From the NCBI GenBank assembly GCA_036802945.1, contig DAIRVG010000004.1:65760-129759 (forward strand): DNA of 64,000 nucleotides. The letters run 5' to 3'. The translations under genes were made by a program, and so were the position numbers. The stretch comes from Gp6-AA40 sp036802945. Its GTDB lineage: Bacteria > Acidobacteriota > Vicinamibacteria > Vicinamibacterales > UBA2999. This document shows, in pieces, positions 43,226-53,830 of this stretch; the first letter of the stretch is position 1, and each line of letters starts with the position of its first letter. The notes under the pieces were generated by a model. It had not been told where the DNA came from. It saw nothing but the letters and a program-made list of their open reading frames with translations, and made no database searches.

Positions 43226-46056
43226 TCGTGGTTGAAGAGGTTGTAGGCCTCGATCATCCCGTCCACCTTGACTTTGCCCACAATCGGGAACGACTTCTGG
43301 AGCCGCACGTCCACGCGGTGGAGCGGCCTGCCCGTCAGGCTGTTGCGCGGGACGATGGAGCCGTCGGCGCGCAATCGGTTTTCGCCGCTTCCGCCCTCGC
43401 TCCGCCTATCCGTGCCGTCCGTGACGGCGAAGCGTTCGCCCGATCCGTAGAAGTAGATACCGCTCGCCTGGAAGCCGTAGCCGATGTCGTAGACGCCGTT
43501 CACGTTCGCACGATGACGCTGGTCCCCCGCGGCGTAGCCGTACTCTCCGCCGAGATCCTTCGCCAGAGCGAAGCCAAGCGGCCGGCGCGCCACGATTCCG
43601 TCGCTCCCCAAGTACCACTGATCGCGCCGAGGGTTCGCGTCCTTGAAGAACGCCAGAGTGTAGGTCGCGTTCGCCTGCCACCGGTTACTGAACCGCTTGG
43701 TGAACGTGAAGTCGGTACCGTGGTAGTTGGACCACCCGTCGAGCAGCTCGAAGTTGACCGTGCCCCACGTCGGGAACGGCCGCGCCGCCACGTTCGTGAA
43801 GGGAGTATTCGCCCCGGTGGCCGAGTTGTAGGTCAGATTCCCATTCACCGTGGTCGTGGGCTCTTCGCGACGACCACCCGTGTAGGAGTAGTTGATCTCG
43901 ACCGACGCCTGCGTGGCGATCTGGCGCTGAACGCCAATCGACGCCTGGTGTGAGTATGACGTCTGGCGCCCCGGATAATTGATCTCCTGCGTCAGCGCCC
44001 GGAACGCGCAGTTGGTCGTCCGGTTGACGATGTCGCACGCGTTCTGGAGTGAGGCCGCGAATTCGGGCTTGGGCCCGTTGAACCATCCAAAGAAATTGTC
44101 CCTGACGGTCGTGAAATTGTCGCGGCCGTCAAAGGCGATCTGGTTCTCGAACCTGTGCACATACCCCAGGCTCTGCTGCACGCCATCGTTCGGTGCGAAA
44201 GCGAAGAACAAGCCGTATCCGCCCCGGACGGCGGTCTTGTCATCGAGCTTGAGCGCAAACCCCGTGCGCGGGGCTAAATTGTTCTTGTCGACCGGCAGGT
44301 TGCCAGGCAGCCAGGGTCGGAATTCGAGCTTCTCGTTGTGAGCACCGAAGTCGATGTCATACCGCAGACCCATGTTGAGCGTCAGCCGGTTGTTCATGCT
44401 CCAGTCGTCCTGCAACCAGCCACCCCACAAGTGGCGCGTCACCGAGTACTGGTGCTCCGTGTCCGACGACGCGTGGTCGACCCAGCGAACCAAGGGTGCT
44501 CCCGCCGCGGTGCGCATCGCGGCCAGCGGCGCCAGGTTCCACGTTGACGCGTCATACACATCCGGAAACATCTGTTGGAGCTGGGCCGCGCTGGGAATGG
44601 GCCCGCCCTGGGCATTGATGGCCCCATCGCACCGCAAGCACCAGATGAACTGGTTGCCGAACTTGAGGTACTCGACGCCGATCTTGATGTCGTGACGTCC
44701 CCCCCGGTTGAAGGACGTCGTAAAGTCGTCACGAACCGATGTGGTGTCCTGAAAGATGTTGAGCGGCGACGCGCCGACGGTCAGACCTGTGAACAGGGTG
44801 ATGATTGAGCCGCCGTGCAGGGACGGGTGATAGGGGAAGTCATTGCCCTTCCAGCGGACATCCGGCTGATCGCGCCGCTCGTAGTCCGTCCGGCCGACTT
44901 TGATCTCGTTGACGGCGTTGGTCCCGAAGACCTGCGTCAAGGTGCCGAAGTACTGGGGCGCGATGCGTCCACGGGTGCCGCCAACCGGGCTGGTGGGGCT
45001 GCCGCCGCTGTAGAAATCCGTGTGGAACTGCGTCACACGGGCAACCAGTCGCGTCTGGGGCGTCAGCTGCCAGTCGACGCGCTCGGTCGCGGTGTGCTGC
45101 TTCTTGGGATACGTGATGTCCCGATTCAAGAACGCGTACACGCTGTTCGCGTTGAACGTGCGCGGCTCGTGCTCGAACTCGTAGCTGGCGAAGAAGTGCA
45201 GCCGGTCGCGAATCAGGGGACCACCAACGGTGGTGCTGAACTGCTGATTCGAGTACGGCAGGACGCGCTGAAGAATGAAGTCCTTGGCGTTCAACCTGTC
45301 GTTCCGGAAATAGCCGCCGAACGTCCCCGTGAGTGCGTTTGTTCCCGACTTAGTGATGGCATTGACGACCATGCCCGATGAGCGGCCCTGCGTCGCGTCG
45401 AAGCGATTGGCGACGACCTGGAACTCGGCGATCGCATCGCGGCTCATCTGCGGCTGCTCGGTGTCGGGGGTCGTGTGGTAGTTCGTCGTGATTTGCTGGC
45501 CGTCCACGTTGGTCTGGGCGTAGCCCTGGCGGTTCTGCACGAGGCCGCCCCCCTCATTGCGCCGCGCCCCAGGCGCGAGGAGCGTCAGGTCCATCCAGTT
45601 GCGGCCGTTGATCGGCAGATCCTGGACCTGGCGTGGGTCAATGTTGGCCCCGACAGTCGAGTCCGTGGTGTCGACAAGCGGCGCTTCGCCCGTGACCGTC
45701 ACGGTCTCAGCGAGGGTCGCCGGCCCGAGTTGAAGGGGGACCGCCAAGGTCTGGTTCAGCAGCAGTTGGAGACCCGTCCGGGTTGCGGTTTGAAAACCGG
45801 CCAGGCTCGCGGTAATCCTGTGGGCGCCGACGCGTACCGGGATACGGAACGCCCCCTGGGCGTCCGTGACTCCCTCAAACGTATTTCCCGTTTCCTCATG
45901 CACCACGGTAATGGTGACTCCCGGGAGTACGCCTCCGGACGAGTCAGTGACAGTTCCCGCGACGATCGCTTGCTGCGCGTAACCGGCCGCCGGCCACGCC
46001 AGGACTGCCAGTAGTGCCAGAACCCGCCGAATGCTCCTCCAGCTCGCCGTGATCAT
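43226..46056 (-). CDS. Oar-like TonB-dependent outer-membrane receptor (3' end lost in N gap)
   Basis: About 943 residues are visible. The signal peptide is SIRRVLALLAVLAWPAAGYA. A carboxypeptidase-regulatory-like domain follows (VAGTVTDSSGGVLPGVTITV), then a plug (VTGEAPLVDTTDSTVGANID; LPINGRNWMDLTLLAPGAR) and a long beta-barrel. The last readable residues (VKVDGMIEAYNLFNH) are near the usual C-terminus, so only about 60-80 residues should be missing. It is an outer-membrane importer of large or complex substrates driven by TonB. GGAGGA precedes the ATG at 46056, overriding the longer frame to 46164. Two secreted propeller-like proteins follow it. Confidence 0.92.
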
Positions 46057-46125
46057 TCGATGTCCTCCTGAGCCGCGCGCCTGAGTGCCTTCAGGGCGGG
46101 GACGATGGTTGTACTGCGTAGGGCG

Positions 46126-46154
46126 GATATATCCGGTCCAGACCGTAATTTCAA
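46126..46154 (-). promoter_or_regulatory. Sigma-70-type promoter for the TonB receptor gene
   Basis: On the minus strand TTGAAA (46149-46154) is separated by 17 bp from TATATC (46126-46131). The predicted 5' leader is about 60 nt, ending in GGAGGA before the ATG at 46056. Confidence 0.55.
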
Positions 46155-46250
46155 GCAAATGCACGCCGGATGTCTTTCAAATCCGGTTGACCGGCAGCTA
46201 CACATCAGCTACGCTGCGCGCGCGCAATCCTACTGCTACTCCCCTGAAGC

Positions 46251-48191
46251 ATGCAATCGCGCCCCGCAACGTCGCTGTACGCCATCGCCGGATACCTCGC
46301 GCTCGCGCTGGTGTTCTCGTGGCCTTTACCGCGGCACATGGGGACCCACTTGACCGGACCGCCGGACGGTGACACCGGGGTGTACGTCTGGAATCAATGG
46401 GTGTTTCATCGCGAAGTGATCGAGCACCACGAGCTGCCCCTCTTTACTCGAGAGATCTTCTCGCTGACCCGGCCGGCAAACCTCGCGCTGCACAATTACA
46501 CGCTCTTCCAGGATCTGATCGCCTTGCCGCTCCTGCGCACGTTCGGCAGCGTCGCGACGTTCAACATCGTGTACCTCCTGATGGTGGTCCTCGCCGGCTA
46601 CGCTCTGTTCGTGCTGGCATGGCATGTCACCGGACGGCCGTTCGAATCGTGGCTCGCGGGAGCGCTCTTTTCGTGGAGCCCGTGGATGGTCACGCGCGGC
46701 ATCGGGCACTTCAGCCTGGTTGCTGCTGCGCCGCTGCCGATTTTCATCCTCCTGCTGCTGCGATGCAGCGATCAGCCGCGCATGCGCGACGCACTCGCGC
46801 TTGGCGCGACGATCTGCTGGGCCGCGACGACGGATCCGTACTACGCCATCTACTGCGTGATGATTGCGATCGTATTCCTGGTCGTGCGTACCGTTCGCCT
46901 TTCGCACCACGCGGTCCGCGCGACCGAACCGCGCACGCTCGATCTCCTCATCGCGTGCGTCGGCGGCTTCACGATCTCACTGCTCATCGGCCGCGGCTGG
47001 CAGCTGAACATTCTTGGCGTCCATGTCACCGCCCACGAGCTGTACACACCGGTGCTCCTCTTGACCCTCCTGGTGATGGTTCGTGTCGCCTGGCCCTATC
47101 GGCGCGTTGGAGTATCCGTGGACGGCCCCCAGGCACTGCGGTTGATCCGGGTCGCGTCGGTGGCGGCGCTCGTCGGCGCGGTCATGCTGTCGCCCGTCTT
47201 GTACGCCGTGGGCGTTCGAATACGCGATGCTGGATTCGAGTCGACCAGCGTGCTGTGGCGAAGCAGTCCGGCGGGTTTGGACCTCATCACGTTTCTGCTG
47301 CCCAACCCGAATCACCCGCTTGCGCCCGAGTGGCTCCGAGCCTGGCTCACCCCGCGGCCGGATCGGTATCTGGAAAACGTGGCGTCGCTGACTTTCACGG
47401 CAATCATCGCGATTGTCGCGGCACTGCGTACTGGATGGCGGCCGTCGGCGTTCTGGATCACGTTGACGGTGACGTTCGGGCTGTTGTCACTCGGGCCGTT
47501 CATCCATGTCGCCGGTGAGAATACGCACGTGCCCGGGCCGTGGGCGCTGACCCGCTATCTGCCCCTCGTGCGCCTGGCCCGTACCCCTGGACGGATGGCC
47601 ATCGTGCTGATGCTTGCTATCGCAGTGCTGTTCGCCGTTGCGCTCTGCCGGCTTGGTCAGCGGTGGCCGCACCGGAGGCGGGCGATGCTTTCTGCCGTGA
47701 CGATGTTGCTGCTATTCGAGCTGCTGCCTGCGCCGCGGCCTTTGTACTCGGCAAGTGTCCCGCGCTTCTACGAGCGCATCGCGGCAACCCCGGGCCATGC
47801 GCGGGTGCTCGAGCTGCCCTTCGGTGTCCGTGACGGCACCTCAAGCGTGGGCAACTTCACGGCTCGATCCCAGTTCTTTCAAACCGTGCACGGCAAGCCA
47901 TTGATCGGCGGCTACCTCTCACGGGTGTCACGGCGACGGGTGGCCGAAATTCGGAGCCTGGCAATGCTGGATGCGCTCATCACGCTGAGCGAAGGACGAA
48001 CGATTGACCCTCAACGCGAGGCCGCGCTGATCGCCCGCGGACCGGGGTTCGCGCGGAGCACGCCGGTGGAGTTCGTGGTAATCGATCGCACACGCGCCTC
48101 GCCCGGCCTCCGGGCCTTCGCCATGCGTGCGTTCCGCCTGAAACGCATCGACGGCGACGCGCTATTTGATCTGTACGTTCCCGAACTGTAA
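46251..48191 (+). CDS. Multi-spanning GT-C-like membrane protein
   Basis: This encodes 646 aa. About 11-12 hydrophobic helices make up the N-terminal 490 residues, followed by a soluble domain of about 150 residues. The first periplasmic loop (PPDGDTGVYVWNQWVFHREV) holds an Asp-rich stretch and long loop as in GT-C polyprenyl-phosphate-sugar transferases, and ALHNYTLFQDLIALP is typical of this group. The C-terminal domain (ARVLELPFGVRDGTSSVGNF) is of unknown fold. A role in glycan or lipid glycosylation is inferred. The gene is divergent from the first TonB receptor and convergent with the second. Confidence 0.7.
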   Translation: MQSRPATSLYAIAGYLALALVFSWPLPRHMGTHLTGPPDGDTGVYVWNQWVFHREVIEHHELPLFTREIFSLTRPANLALHNYTLFQDLIALPLLRTFGSVATFNIVYLLMVVLAGYALFVLAWHVTGRPFESWLAGALFSWSPWMVTRGIGHFSLVAAAPLPIFILLLLRCSDQPRMRDALALGATICWAATTDPYYAIYCVMIAIVFLVVRTVRLSHHAVRATEPRTLDLLIACVGGFTISLLIGRGWQLNILGVHVTAHELYTPVLLLTLLVMVRVAWPYRRVGVSVDGPQALRLIRVASVAALVGAVMLSPVLYAVGVRIRDAGFESTSVLWRSSPAGLDLITFLLPNPNHPLAPEWLRAWLTPRPDRYLENVASLTFTAIIAIVAALRTGWRPSAFWITLTVTFGLLSLGPFIHVAGENTHVPGPWALTRYLPLVRLARTPGRMAIVLMLAIAVLFAVALCRLGQRWPHRRRAMLSAVTMLLLFELLPAPRPLYSASVPRFYERIAATPGHARVLELPFGVRDGTSSVGNFTARSQFFQTVHGKPLIGGYLSRVSRRRVAEIRSLAMLDALITLSEGRTIDPQREAALIARGPGFARSTPVEFVVIDRTRASPGLRAFAMRAFRLKRIDGDALFDLYVPEL

Positions 48192-48252
48192 TTCCCAACT
48201 CCCAACCTCCAATCCCCAAGACGCCTTGGGAGTTGGAAGTTGGGAATGGGGC
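48191..48252. repeat. TTGGGAG heptamer inverted array in a convergent gap
   Basis: The left arm is TTCCCAACTCCCAACCTCCA then ATCCCCAAG; the right arm is CTTGGGAGTTGGAAGTTGGG then AATGGGG. The arms are separated by a few bases and begin at the stop codon of the membrane-protein gene. It is the same family as the array inside the adaptor ORF at 25417-25496. Confidence 0.88.
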
Positions 48253-48265
48253 GTTGGTGACGCGT

Positions 48266-51200
48266 CTAAAACTGCGTGCGGAAGCCGAACTGCAGCATCC
48301 GCGGCGAGTACGCCAGTGTGGTGCTCGAGTTCGCCTGACCAAACCGTGCATTCTGTTCGTTCAACGTGAACAAGGTCGGGTCGTAGTTCGCCCGGTTGAA
48401 AAGGTTGTACACCTCGAAAATGCCGTCGATCTTGAACTTCTGCGTGATCGATATCCGCTTCTGAAGGCGCATATCGACGCGATGGATCGCCGGCAGATTC
48501 AGGCTATTGCGCTCAATGAGCGTGCCGTTCGCGCGGAGGCGCCCCTGCGCGGACGTCTGACCTGTTGCTCCGCCGTTCCGGACATCAACGCCCGCCTGCG
48601 GAGTTTCCCATCCGTTGTCGCCGAAGATATACAAGCCGCTCAGCTGCACGCCATACGGCGCTTCCCAAATGCCATTGAACGTCACGCGATTGTGCTGGTC
48701 CTTGCCCGGGTACCACGCGTTCTCCGAAACGTCGAGCGGCAGCGTGACCGGTACGTCGCACCTGTAGGCACCGGACCCGGCGACCGTCGTTACTGGGTAC
48801 TGGCAGCCCGGGTTCAACGGAAGCTGATCGAACACTCGCGTCCGGGCATAAGTGTAGGTCGCCGACGCCTGCCAGCGGTTGGCCATGCGCTTGGTGAACG
48901 CCGTTTGAAGAGCGTTGGCGTCCTGTTGGCCGTCGCTGCGGTTCATCTGGACGGTGCCCCAGCCGGGATACGGACGGTTGATGTAATTGGCTGCGGCTGT
49001 CCCTCCCACCAGCGGATACGGGGCCCCCGTCTGCGGGTTGTAGGCGACGTTGACGTTGCGCGTGACCAGTTGCTGGCGATCTCCCGAGTAGACCCAGTCG
49101 GCCTCGAACGACATCTGCGAGCCAATTTGACGCGCGAAGCCAAGCGATCCCTGGTGGCTCAACGGGTCGACGAGGTCGGGCGCCGCGAAGTTCTGCGTGC
49201 TGTGCCGCAGGTTACAGGTCGGTGCCGCTGGATTCGGTTGGTAGGCGCAGAGGAGCGCTTTCGCCTGATCGTAGGTAGGCGCCGGTCCATTGAACGGATT
49301 CACCGCGAAGTCGGAACGCCCATCGTTGGTCACCGTCATCGCGATCTGCTGTACGTAGCGCAGTGTAAACAGCGGCGGCTGTCCGGTTGCTGTGCCGTAG
49401 TAGATGCCATAGCCGCCGCGGACGACCGTCTTGTCGTTCATCGCGTAGTTGAAGCCGAGGCGCGGCGCGATGTTGTTCAAATCCTGGGGACGGTTCGCCT
49501 CCAGGAACGGTTTGAACTCTACCCAGTTGACGAACTCGTCGATGTTGGCGTCATAGCGCACGCCGAGATTCAGGGTCAGCTTGCTTGTCGCGGCCCAGTC
49601 ATCCTGCGCCCACCACGCGAAAACATGACGTGGCGCGTACTCCGTGAAGCCGTTGTTGCCGGACGGACGCGAGTAGGGCGAGCTCGTCATCGCCACGTTC
49701 CGGATGTACTGCGTCGTCACCGGCGAGAGCGGTGCCAGGTTCCAGGTAGTGACGTCGTTCACGTCGGGGATCATTGACTGGATCACGTCCGCCGTTAGCG
49801 CTCCGTTGTTCGCAGTGAACTGGCCCATACACGTCTGACAGGTGGTCTCCCACGTGAAGTCGTGCATGTACTCGCCACCCACCTTCAGATCATGTCGCCC
49901 CTTGGCGTTGAAGGACGCCGTGAAGCTGTCCTGGATGTCCCAATCCTCCTCGCGGATATTCTGCGGCGTAATCGCGTGGGTCTGACCCAGCGTGAAGCCC
50001 CGCAGGAGGATAACGGGGGCACCGAAGCCCTGGGTCTGGCCCACGAGGCTGCCGGCATTTTTTACGTGTGCGAACTGGTTCCAGTGGAAAAGGGAGTGAC
50101 CACCCCTGATCTCGTTAACCATGTTGGACCCGAGAACCTGGGTGAAGGTACCAAACTCCTGTTCCGACCGGCGATTGGTACCGATGGCCGACGCGGGGGT
50201 TCGGTCGGCGCCGCCGGTGTAGCGCGAGTCGTACGGGATCCGGTTGTCGTACCGGTTGCCGCGCAGACTCAGTCGCATCCCCGGGTTGAACTGGAAGTCG
50301 AAGCGTCCCATCTCGGTGTCCTGACGTCGCGCGCCTGTCAGTTGTTGGTTGAACTTCGGATAGGGCGTGTTGTAGACGAAGGTCTGCGGCTCGCGCTCGA
50401 ACTCGTAGCTGAGGAAATAATGGATCCGGTCCCTGACGATCGGGCCCCCGAACGTACCGCTAACCTGCTGGTTCTGATACGGAAGCACCGTCCGAGTCAC
50501 CGCGTCCTTGGCGTTGAACCTGTCGTCGCGGAAATAGCCGGAGAACGTGCCGCCCGGCGTATTCGTGCCCGACTTCGTGATCGCGTTGACCTGGATGCCG
50601 GCCGAACGGCCCTGCGACGCGTCGAACCGACCCGAAAATGCGAACTCACCAATCGCGTCGCGGCTGTAACGTGGCTGGCCGAACGCAAGGGCCACCTGGT
50701 TGGTGACCTGCTGTCCGTCGAGATTGAGCTGGAAGGTGATGTTCGATCCGGTCGAAGTGACCGGTGTCTCGGCAACGGCGTTCGACCGGCTTCCCGGCGC
50801 AAGCAGCGTGAGGTCCATCCAGTTGCGACCGTTAACCGGAAGGTCCTGCATTTGGCGCGGATCGACGTTGCCAGTCAGGCTCGAATTGGTCGTGTCGATG
50901 AGGGGCGCTTCGCCGGTCACAGTCACCGATTCCTGAACGGTCGAGGGAGCCATCTGAAGGTTCACAACTACGGTCTGGTTGAGCAGCAGGTCGACCTGGC
51001 GGGTCACTGTGCCGAATCCTGGAAGATCGGCGTCCACCTTCATCGTCCCGACGCGAAGGGGAATCCGGTAGCCACCTCTTTCATCCGTGACCGCAACGAA
51101 CGTGTTTCCGGTCGCCGTATGCGTCGCCGTGATCGTCACCCCAGGCAGGACCCCGCCCGTCGTGTCCGTCACCGTTCCGCTGAGCACCGCTTCCTGCGCA

Positions 51201-51271
51201 TACCCTGTAAAGGGAAGGAGCGCCAGCAGCGCAAAGACCATTACGAGTCGCCTGACAATACACACTTCCAT
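48266..51271 (-). CDS. Oar-like TonB-dependent outer-membrane receptor
   Basis: This encodes 1,001 aa and is complete. The signal peptide is RLVMVFALLALLPFTGYAQ. It has a carboxypeptidase-regulatory domain (LSGTVTDTTGGVLPGVTITA), a plug (VTGEAPLIDTTNSSLTGNVD; LPVNGRNWMDLTLLAPGSR) and a beta-barrel ending in aromatic RMLQFGFRTQF, as expected for BAM recognition. It is closely similar to the receptor at 43226-46056 across the whole readable length. GGGAGA lies upstream of the ATG. The substrate is unknown. Confidence 0.95.
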   Translation of the reverse strand: MEVCIVRRLVMVFALLALLPFTGYAQEAVLSGTVTDTTGGVLPGVTITATHTATGNTFVAVTDERGGYRIPLRVGTMKVDADLPGFGTVTRQVDLLLNQTVVVNLQMAPSTVQESVTVTGEAPLIDTTNSSLTGNVDPRQMQDLPVNGRNWMDLTLLAPGSRSNAVAETPVTSTGSNITFQLNLDGQQVTNQVALAFGQPRYSRDAIGEFAFSGRFDASQGRSAGIQVNAITKSGTNTPGGTFSGYFRDDRFNAKDAVTRTVLPYQNQQVSGTFGGPIVRDRIHYFLSYEFEREPQTFVYNTPYPKFNQQLTGARRQDTEMGRFDFQFNPGMRLSLRGNRYDNRIPYDSRYTGGADRTPASAIGTNRRSEQEFGTFTQVLGSNMVNEIRGGHSLFHWNQFAHVKNAGSLVGQTQGFGAPVILLRGFTLGQTHAITPQNIREEDWDIQDSFTASFNAKGRHDLKVGGEYMHDFTWETTCQTCMGQFTANNGALTADVIQSMIPDVNDVTTWNLAPLSPVTTQYIRNVAMTSSPYSRPSGNNGFTEYAPRHVFAWWAQDDWAATSKLTLNLGVRYDANIDEFVNWVEFKPFLEANRPQDLNNIAPRLGFNYAMNDKTVVRGGYGIYYGTATGQPPLFTLRYVQQIAMTVTNDGRSDFAVNPFNGPAPTYDQAKALLCAYQPNPAAPTCNLRHSTQNFAAPDLVDPLSHQGSLGFARQIGSQMSFEADWVYSGDRQQLVTRNVNVAYNPQTGAPYPLVGGTAAANYINRPYPGWGTVQMNRSDGQQDANALQTAFTKRMANRWQASATYTYARTRVFDQLPLNPGCQYPVTTVAGSGAYRCDVPVTLPLDVSENAWYPGKDQHNRVTFNGIWEAPYGVQLSGLYIFGDNGWETPQAGVDVRNGGATGQTSAQGRLRANGTLIERNSLNLPAIHRVDMRLQKRISITQKFKIDGIFEVYNLFNRANYDPTLFTLNEQNARFGQANSSTTLAYSPRMLQFGFRTQF

Positions 51272-51318
51272 TCGTCGTCTCCCTTGAGCTCCCCAGGAAC
51301 GATAGAAAACAGCTCATC

Positions 51319-51348
51319 TTTGTATCTGACCGCGGTGCACCGGGTCAA
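51319..51348 (-). promoter_or_regulatory. Candidate promoter of the TonB receptor gene
   Basis: On the minus strand TTGACC (51343-51348) and TACAAA (51319-51324) are 18 bp apart, about 50 nt upstream of the ATG at 51271. Confidence 0.4.
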
Positions 51349-51475
51349 GCAAATAGCGGGCTGAAGAAAGTCGCTATGTTATTGGCCCATTTGCAGATCG
51401 ATAGCGTGGGCCCTCCAGCCGATTGAACAAATATTCGGAAATTTGGAGCGCGTCTCGGCGCTTGACAGCCAAACT

Positions 51476-51522
51476 CTGGAAGTTCAAAGTTCGAAGTTCG
51501 AAGTTCGAAAGTAAGTTCAAAG
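51476..51522 (+). repeat. TTCGAAG heptamer array
   Basis: GTTCAAAGTTCGAAGTTCGA and further AAGTTCGAAAG repeat with a 7-bp period. The TTCGAA core makes the array locally self-complementary. Confidence 0.8.
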
Positions 51523-51524
51523 GC

Positions 51525-51590
51525 GTAGAGGCGGACCTTTAGGTCCGCCTTGCGTTCAAAAGCCGTAGAGGCGGACCTTTAGGTCCGCCT
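51525..51590 (+). repeat. Two direct copies of a GTAG-headed hairpin
   Basis: GTAG followed by AGGCGGACCT, TT, AGGTCCGCCT occurs at 51525-51550 and again at 51565-51590, 40 bp apart. Each is a perfect 10-bp stem with a 2-nt loop. Both lie in the likely 5' leader of the DUF6351-like gene. Confidence 0.92.
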
Positions 51591-51610
51591 TGCCGAAATG
51601 AGGGACGGTC

Positions 51611-53830
51611 ATGAGGCGTTTTGCAGCAATCGGGTTCGTGGCAGTAGCGGGCTTTTTGACCATTCCTCTCGCCGCGCAGCGGCCGCCCGCGGCGCCTCTC
51701 GAGATTCGTGCGCTCTCCGCGAAGCCCGAGCTCGTGAGCGGTGGTGACGTACTGGTGCAGATCGCCGGTCCGGCGAACCTGACCGCAAAGAACGTGACCG
51801 TCCGTCTCAATGGCAAGGACGTGACCGCGTCGTTCAAGCCCGCGGCCGAATCGAAAGCCGTCGTCGGCCTCCTTACAGATCTCCAGGTCGGATCGAACGC
51901 CGTCCAGGCTTCGATGCGCGGCAGCAAGGCGACCGCTCAACTCACGATCGTGAACCATCCGATCTCGGGACCGGTCATCTACAGCCCGCATCAAACGCCG
52001 TTCGTGTGCGAGACGCAAGCGCACGGCCTCGGCGCGCCGCTCGATGCGGACTGCGCGGCGAGTACGAAGGTCGACTACTTCTATCGCTCCACTGCCACTT
52101 CGGCGCCCGGCGCCGGCCAGAACAATCAGGGTGACCTTGCCGCAGCCGACAACGCGAACGGATTCGGGGGCGGCGCGGCTGCCAACCCGTTCAAGCCGCT
52201 CGATCCGAACGCCCCCCGTCCCACGGACATTGCGATGACGACGACCACCGAAGGCAAGACGGTTCCCTATATCGTTCGCCGCGAGATGGGGACCATCAAT
52301 CGCGCGGTCTACTCGATTGCATTCCTGCACGAGCCAGGCACGCCGATGCCGTCGCCGTGGGTGGCGGGGACATGGAACGGCCGCCTGGTCTACACATTCG
52401 GCGGCGGCGTCGCGGCCGGGTACCACCAGGGGCGCACGGTGGGGGGCCTGAACGGCAATCGCGCCAACCTCGAAGACGGCCAGCTCGGCGACTATCCGGT
52501 CGCGAAGGGCTACGCGGTGGCGGGAGCTTCGCTGAACGTATTCGGCACGCATGCGAACGACGTGGTGTCCGCCGAGACCATGATGATGGTGAAGGAGCAC
52601 TTCATCGAGGAGTTTGGCGTGCCGCGCTACACCATCGGCAGCGGCCGCTCCGGCGGCTCGATGCAGCAGCACATGATCGGCAACAACTACCCCGGGTTGC
52701 TCGACGCCATCGTTCCGACGGCAAGCTTTGCCGACACCCTGACATTCCAGACCGGGATGCTTGACTGCGATCTGCTCGATCGCGCGATGACGGCGTCGAA
52801 GCTGCCGTGGACGACCGATCAGAAGACGGCGATCTCGGGCTACAGCCACTGGGACTACTGCATCAACAACAAGCTCCGCTACGCGGCCGTGTCGGCGGAC
52901 ATCAACTGCGACGCGACGACGATCCCGCAGTCTATGCGGTTCGAACCCGTGAGCAATCCCAAAGGCGTCCGCTGCACGTTCCAGGACAGCCTGGTGAACG
53001 TGTTCGGGCGCGACCCGAAGACCGGCTTCGCGCGGCGGCCGTTCGACAACGTTGGCGTGCAGTACGGCCTCAACGCCTTCAACACCGGCAAGATCAATTT
53101 CGCCCAGTTCCTCGATCTGAACCGCCTCGCGGGCGGCCACGACATCAACGGCAACATCGTCGCCGAGCGGACGGTCGCGGATCCGGATGCGCTGCGCGCG
53201 GCGTATGAGACGGGCCGGATCACCGACGCGGCGCATGGCCTCAGCATGATCCCGATCATCGACATGCGGCCGTATACCGAAGGGCCCGGCGGCAACGTCC
53301 ACGATACCTACTCAGGCGTGATCGCCGGCGCGCGACTGGTTGCGGCCAATGGCGATGGAGGCAATCGGATCTCACGCGTCTACGAGCCAGGCGCATCAAT
53401 CGTCAAGGCGCAGGACGACAACCTCGACATCCTGGACAGGTGGCTCGCGGCGGTCGCGCGCGACACAGCTCCGGGAAGCCAGCGCGAGAAGGTGCTGCGC
53501 AACAAGCCGGCAGGCCTCACCGATTCGTGCTTCACCGCGAAGCTGGACGAGATCAAGGACGCGTCGAAGTGCAAGGCGATGTTCCCGGTGTATGGGAATC
53601 CGAGGGCCGCGGCCGCCGCACCGCCCACCGGAGACATCGTGAAGTGCGAGCTGAAGGCGATTGACAAGGCGGACTACAAGCGGCCTGTCACCGATGCGCA
53701 GCTCGCCGGCTTGCGCGCCGCGTTCCCGCAGGGCGTCTGCGACTACAGCAAGAAGGGTGTTGCGCAGCGTCCGGCGCAGAGCTGGCTGTCGTACCCGGCG
53801 GCGGCGGCGCAAACCGCCACCACAAGGTGA
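51611..53830 (+). CDS. DUF6351-like exported alpha/beta-hydrolase-type protein
   Basis: This encodes 739 aa. The signal peptide is FAAIGFVAVAGFLTIPLAAQ. An N-terminal Ig-like region (LSAKPELVSGGDVLVQIAGP) precedes a large domain with a serine-hydrolase nucleophile-elbow-like motif (YTIGSGRSGGSMQQHMIGNN) and FGGGVAAGYHQG. The overall arrangement and Cys-containing C-terminus (KCKAMFPVYGNP; PQGVCDYSKKGV) match what I recall of DUF6351 proteins. Substrate is unknown. GAGGGA precedes the ATG. Its TGA overlaps the GTG of the SDR gene (GTGA). Confidence 0.8.
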   Translation: MRRFAAIGFVAVAGFLTIPLAAQRPPAAPLEIRALSAKPELVSGGDVLVQIAGPANLTAKNVTVRLNGKDVTASFKPAAESKAVVGLLTDLQVGSNAVQASMRGSKATAQLTIVNHPISGPVIYSPHQTPFVCETQAHGLGAPLDADCAASTKVDYFYRSTATSAPGAGQNNQGDLAAADNANGFGGGAAANPFKPLDPNAPRPTDIAMTTTTEGKTVPYIVRREMGTINRAVYSIAFLHEPGTPMPSPWVAGTWNGRLVYTFGGGVAAGYHQGRTVGGLNGNRANLEDGQLGDYPVAKGYAVAGASLNVFGTHANDVVSAETMMMVKEHFIEEFGVPRYTIGSGRSGGSMQQHMIGNNYPGLLDAIVPTASFADTLTFQTGMLDCDLLDRAMTASKLPWTTDQKTAISGYSHWDYCINNKLRYAAVSADINCDATTIPQSMRFEPVSNPKGVRCTFQDSLVNVFGRDPKTGFARRPFDNVGVQYGLNAFNTGKINFAQFLDLNRLAGGHDINGNIVAERTVADPDALRAAYETGRITDAAHGLSMIPIIDMRPYTEGPGGNVHDTYSGVIAGARLVAANGDGGNRISRVYEPGASIVKAQDDNLDILDRWLAAVARDTAPGSQREKVLRNKPAGLTDSCFTAKLDEIKDASKCKAMFPVYGNPRAAAAAPPTGDIVKCELKAIDKADYKRPVTDAQLAGLRAAFPQGVCDYSKKGVAQRPAQSWLSYPAAAAQTATTR

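Larger units (their letters stand above)
51272..51610. other. Divergent intergenic region with promoter and repeats
   Basis: This 339-bp region between a TonB receptor and the DUF6351-like gene holds a minus-strand promoter candidate, a TTGACA at 51462-51467 without an obvious -10, a TTCGAAG heptamer array and two direct copies of a GTAG-headed hairpin. No gene is supported. Confidence 0.7.

Noticed and set aside
51462..51467. TTGACA as a promoter for the DUF6351-like gene
   Set aside because: No -10-like hexamer at 16-18 bp; the expected position falls inside the TTCGAAG array.
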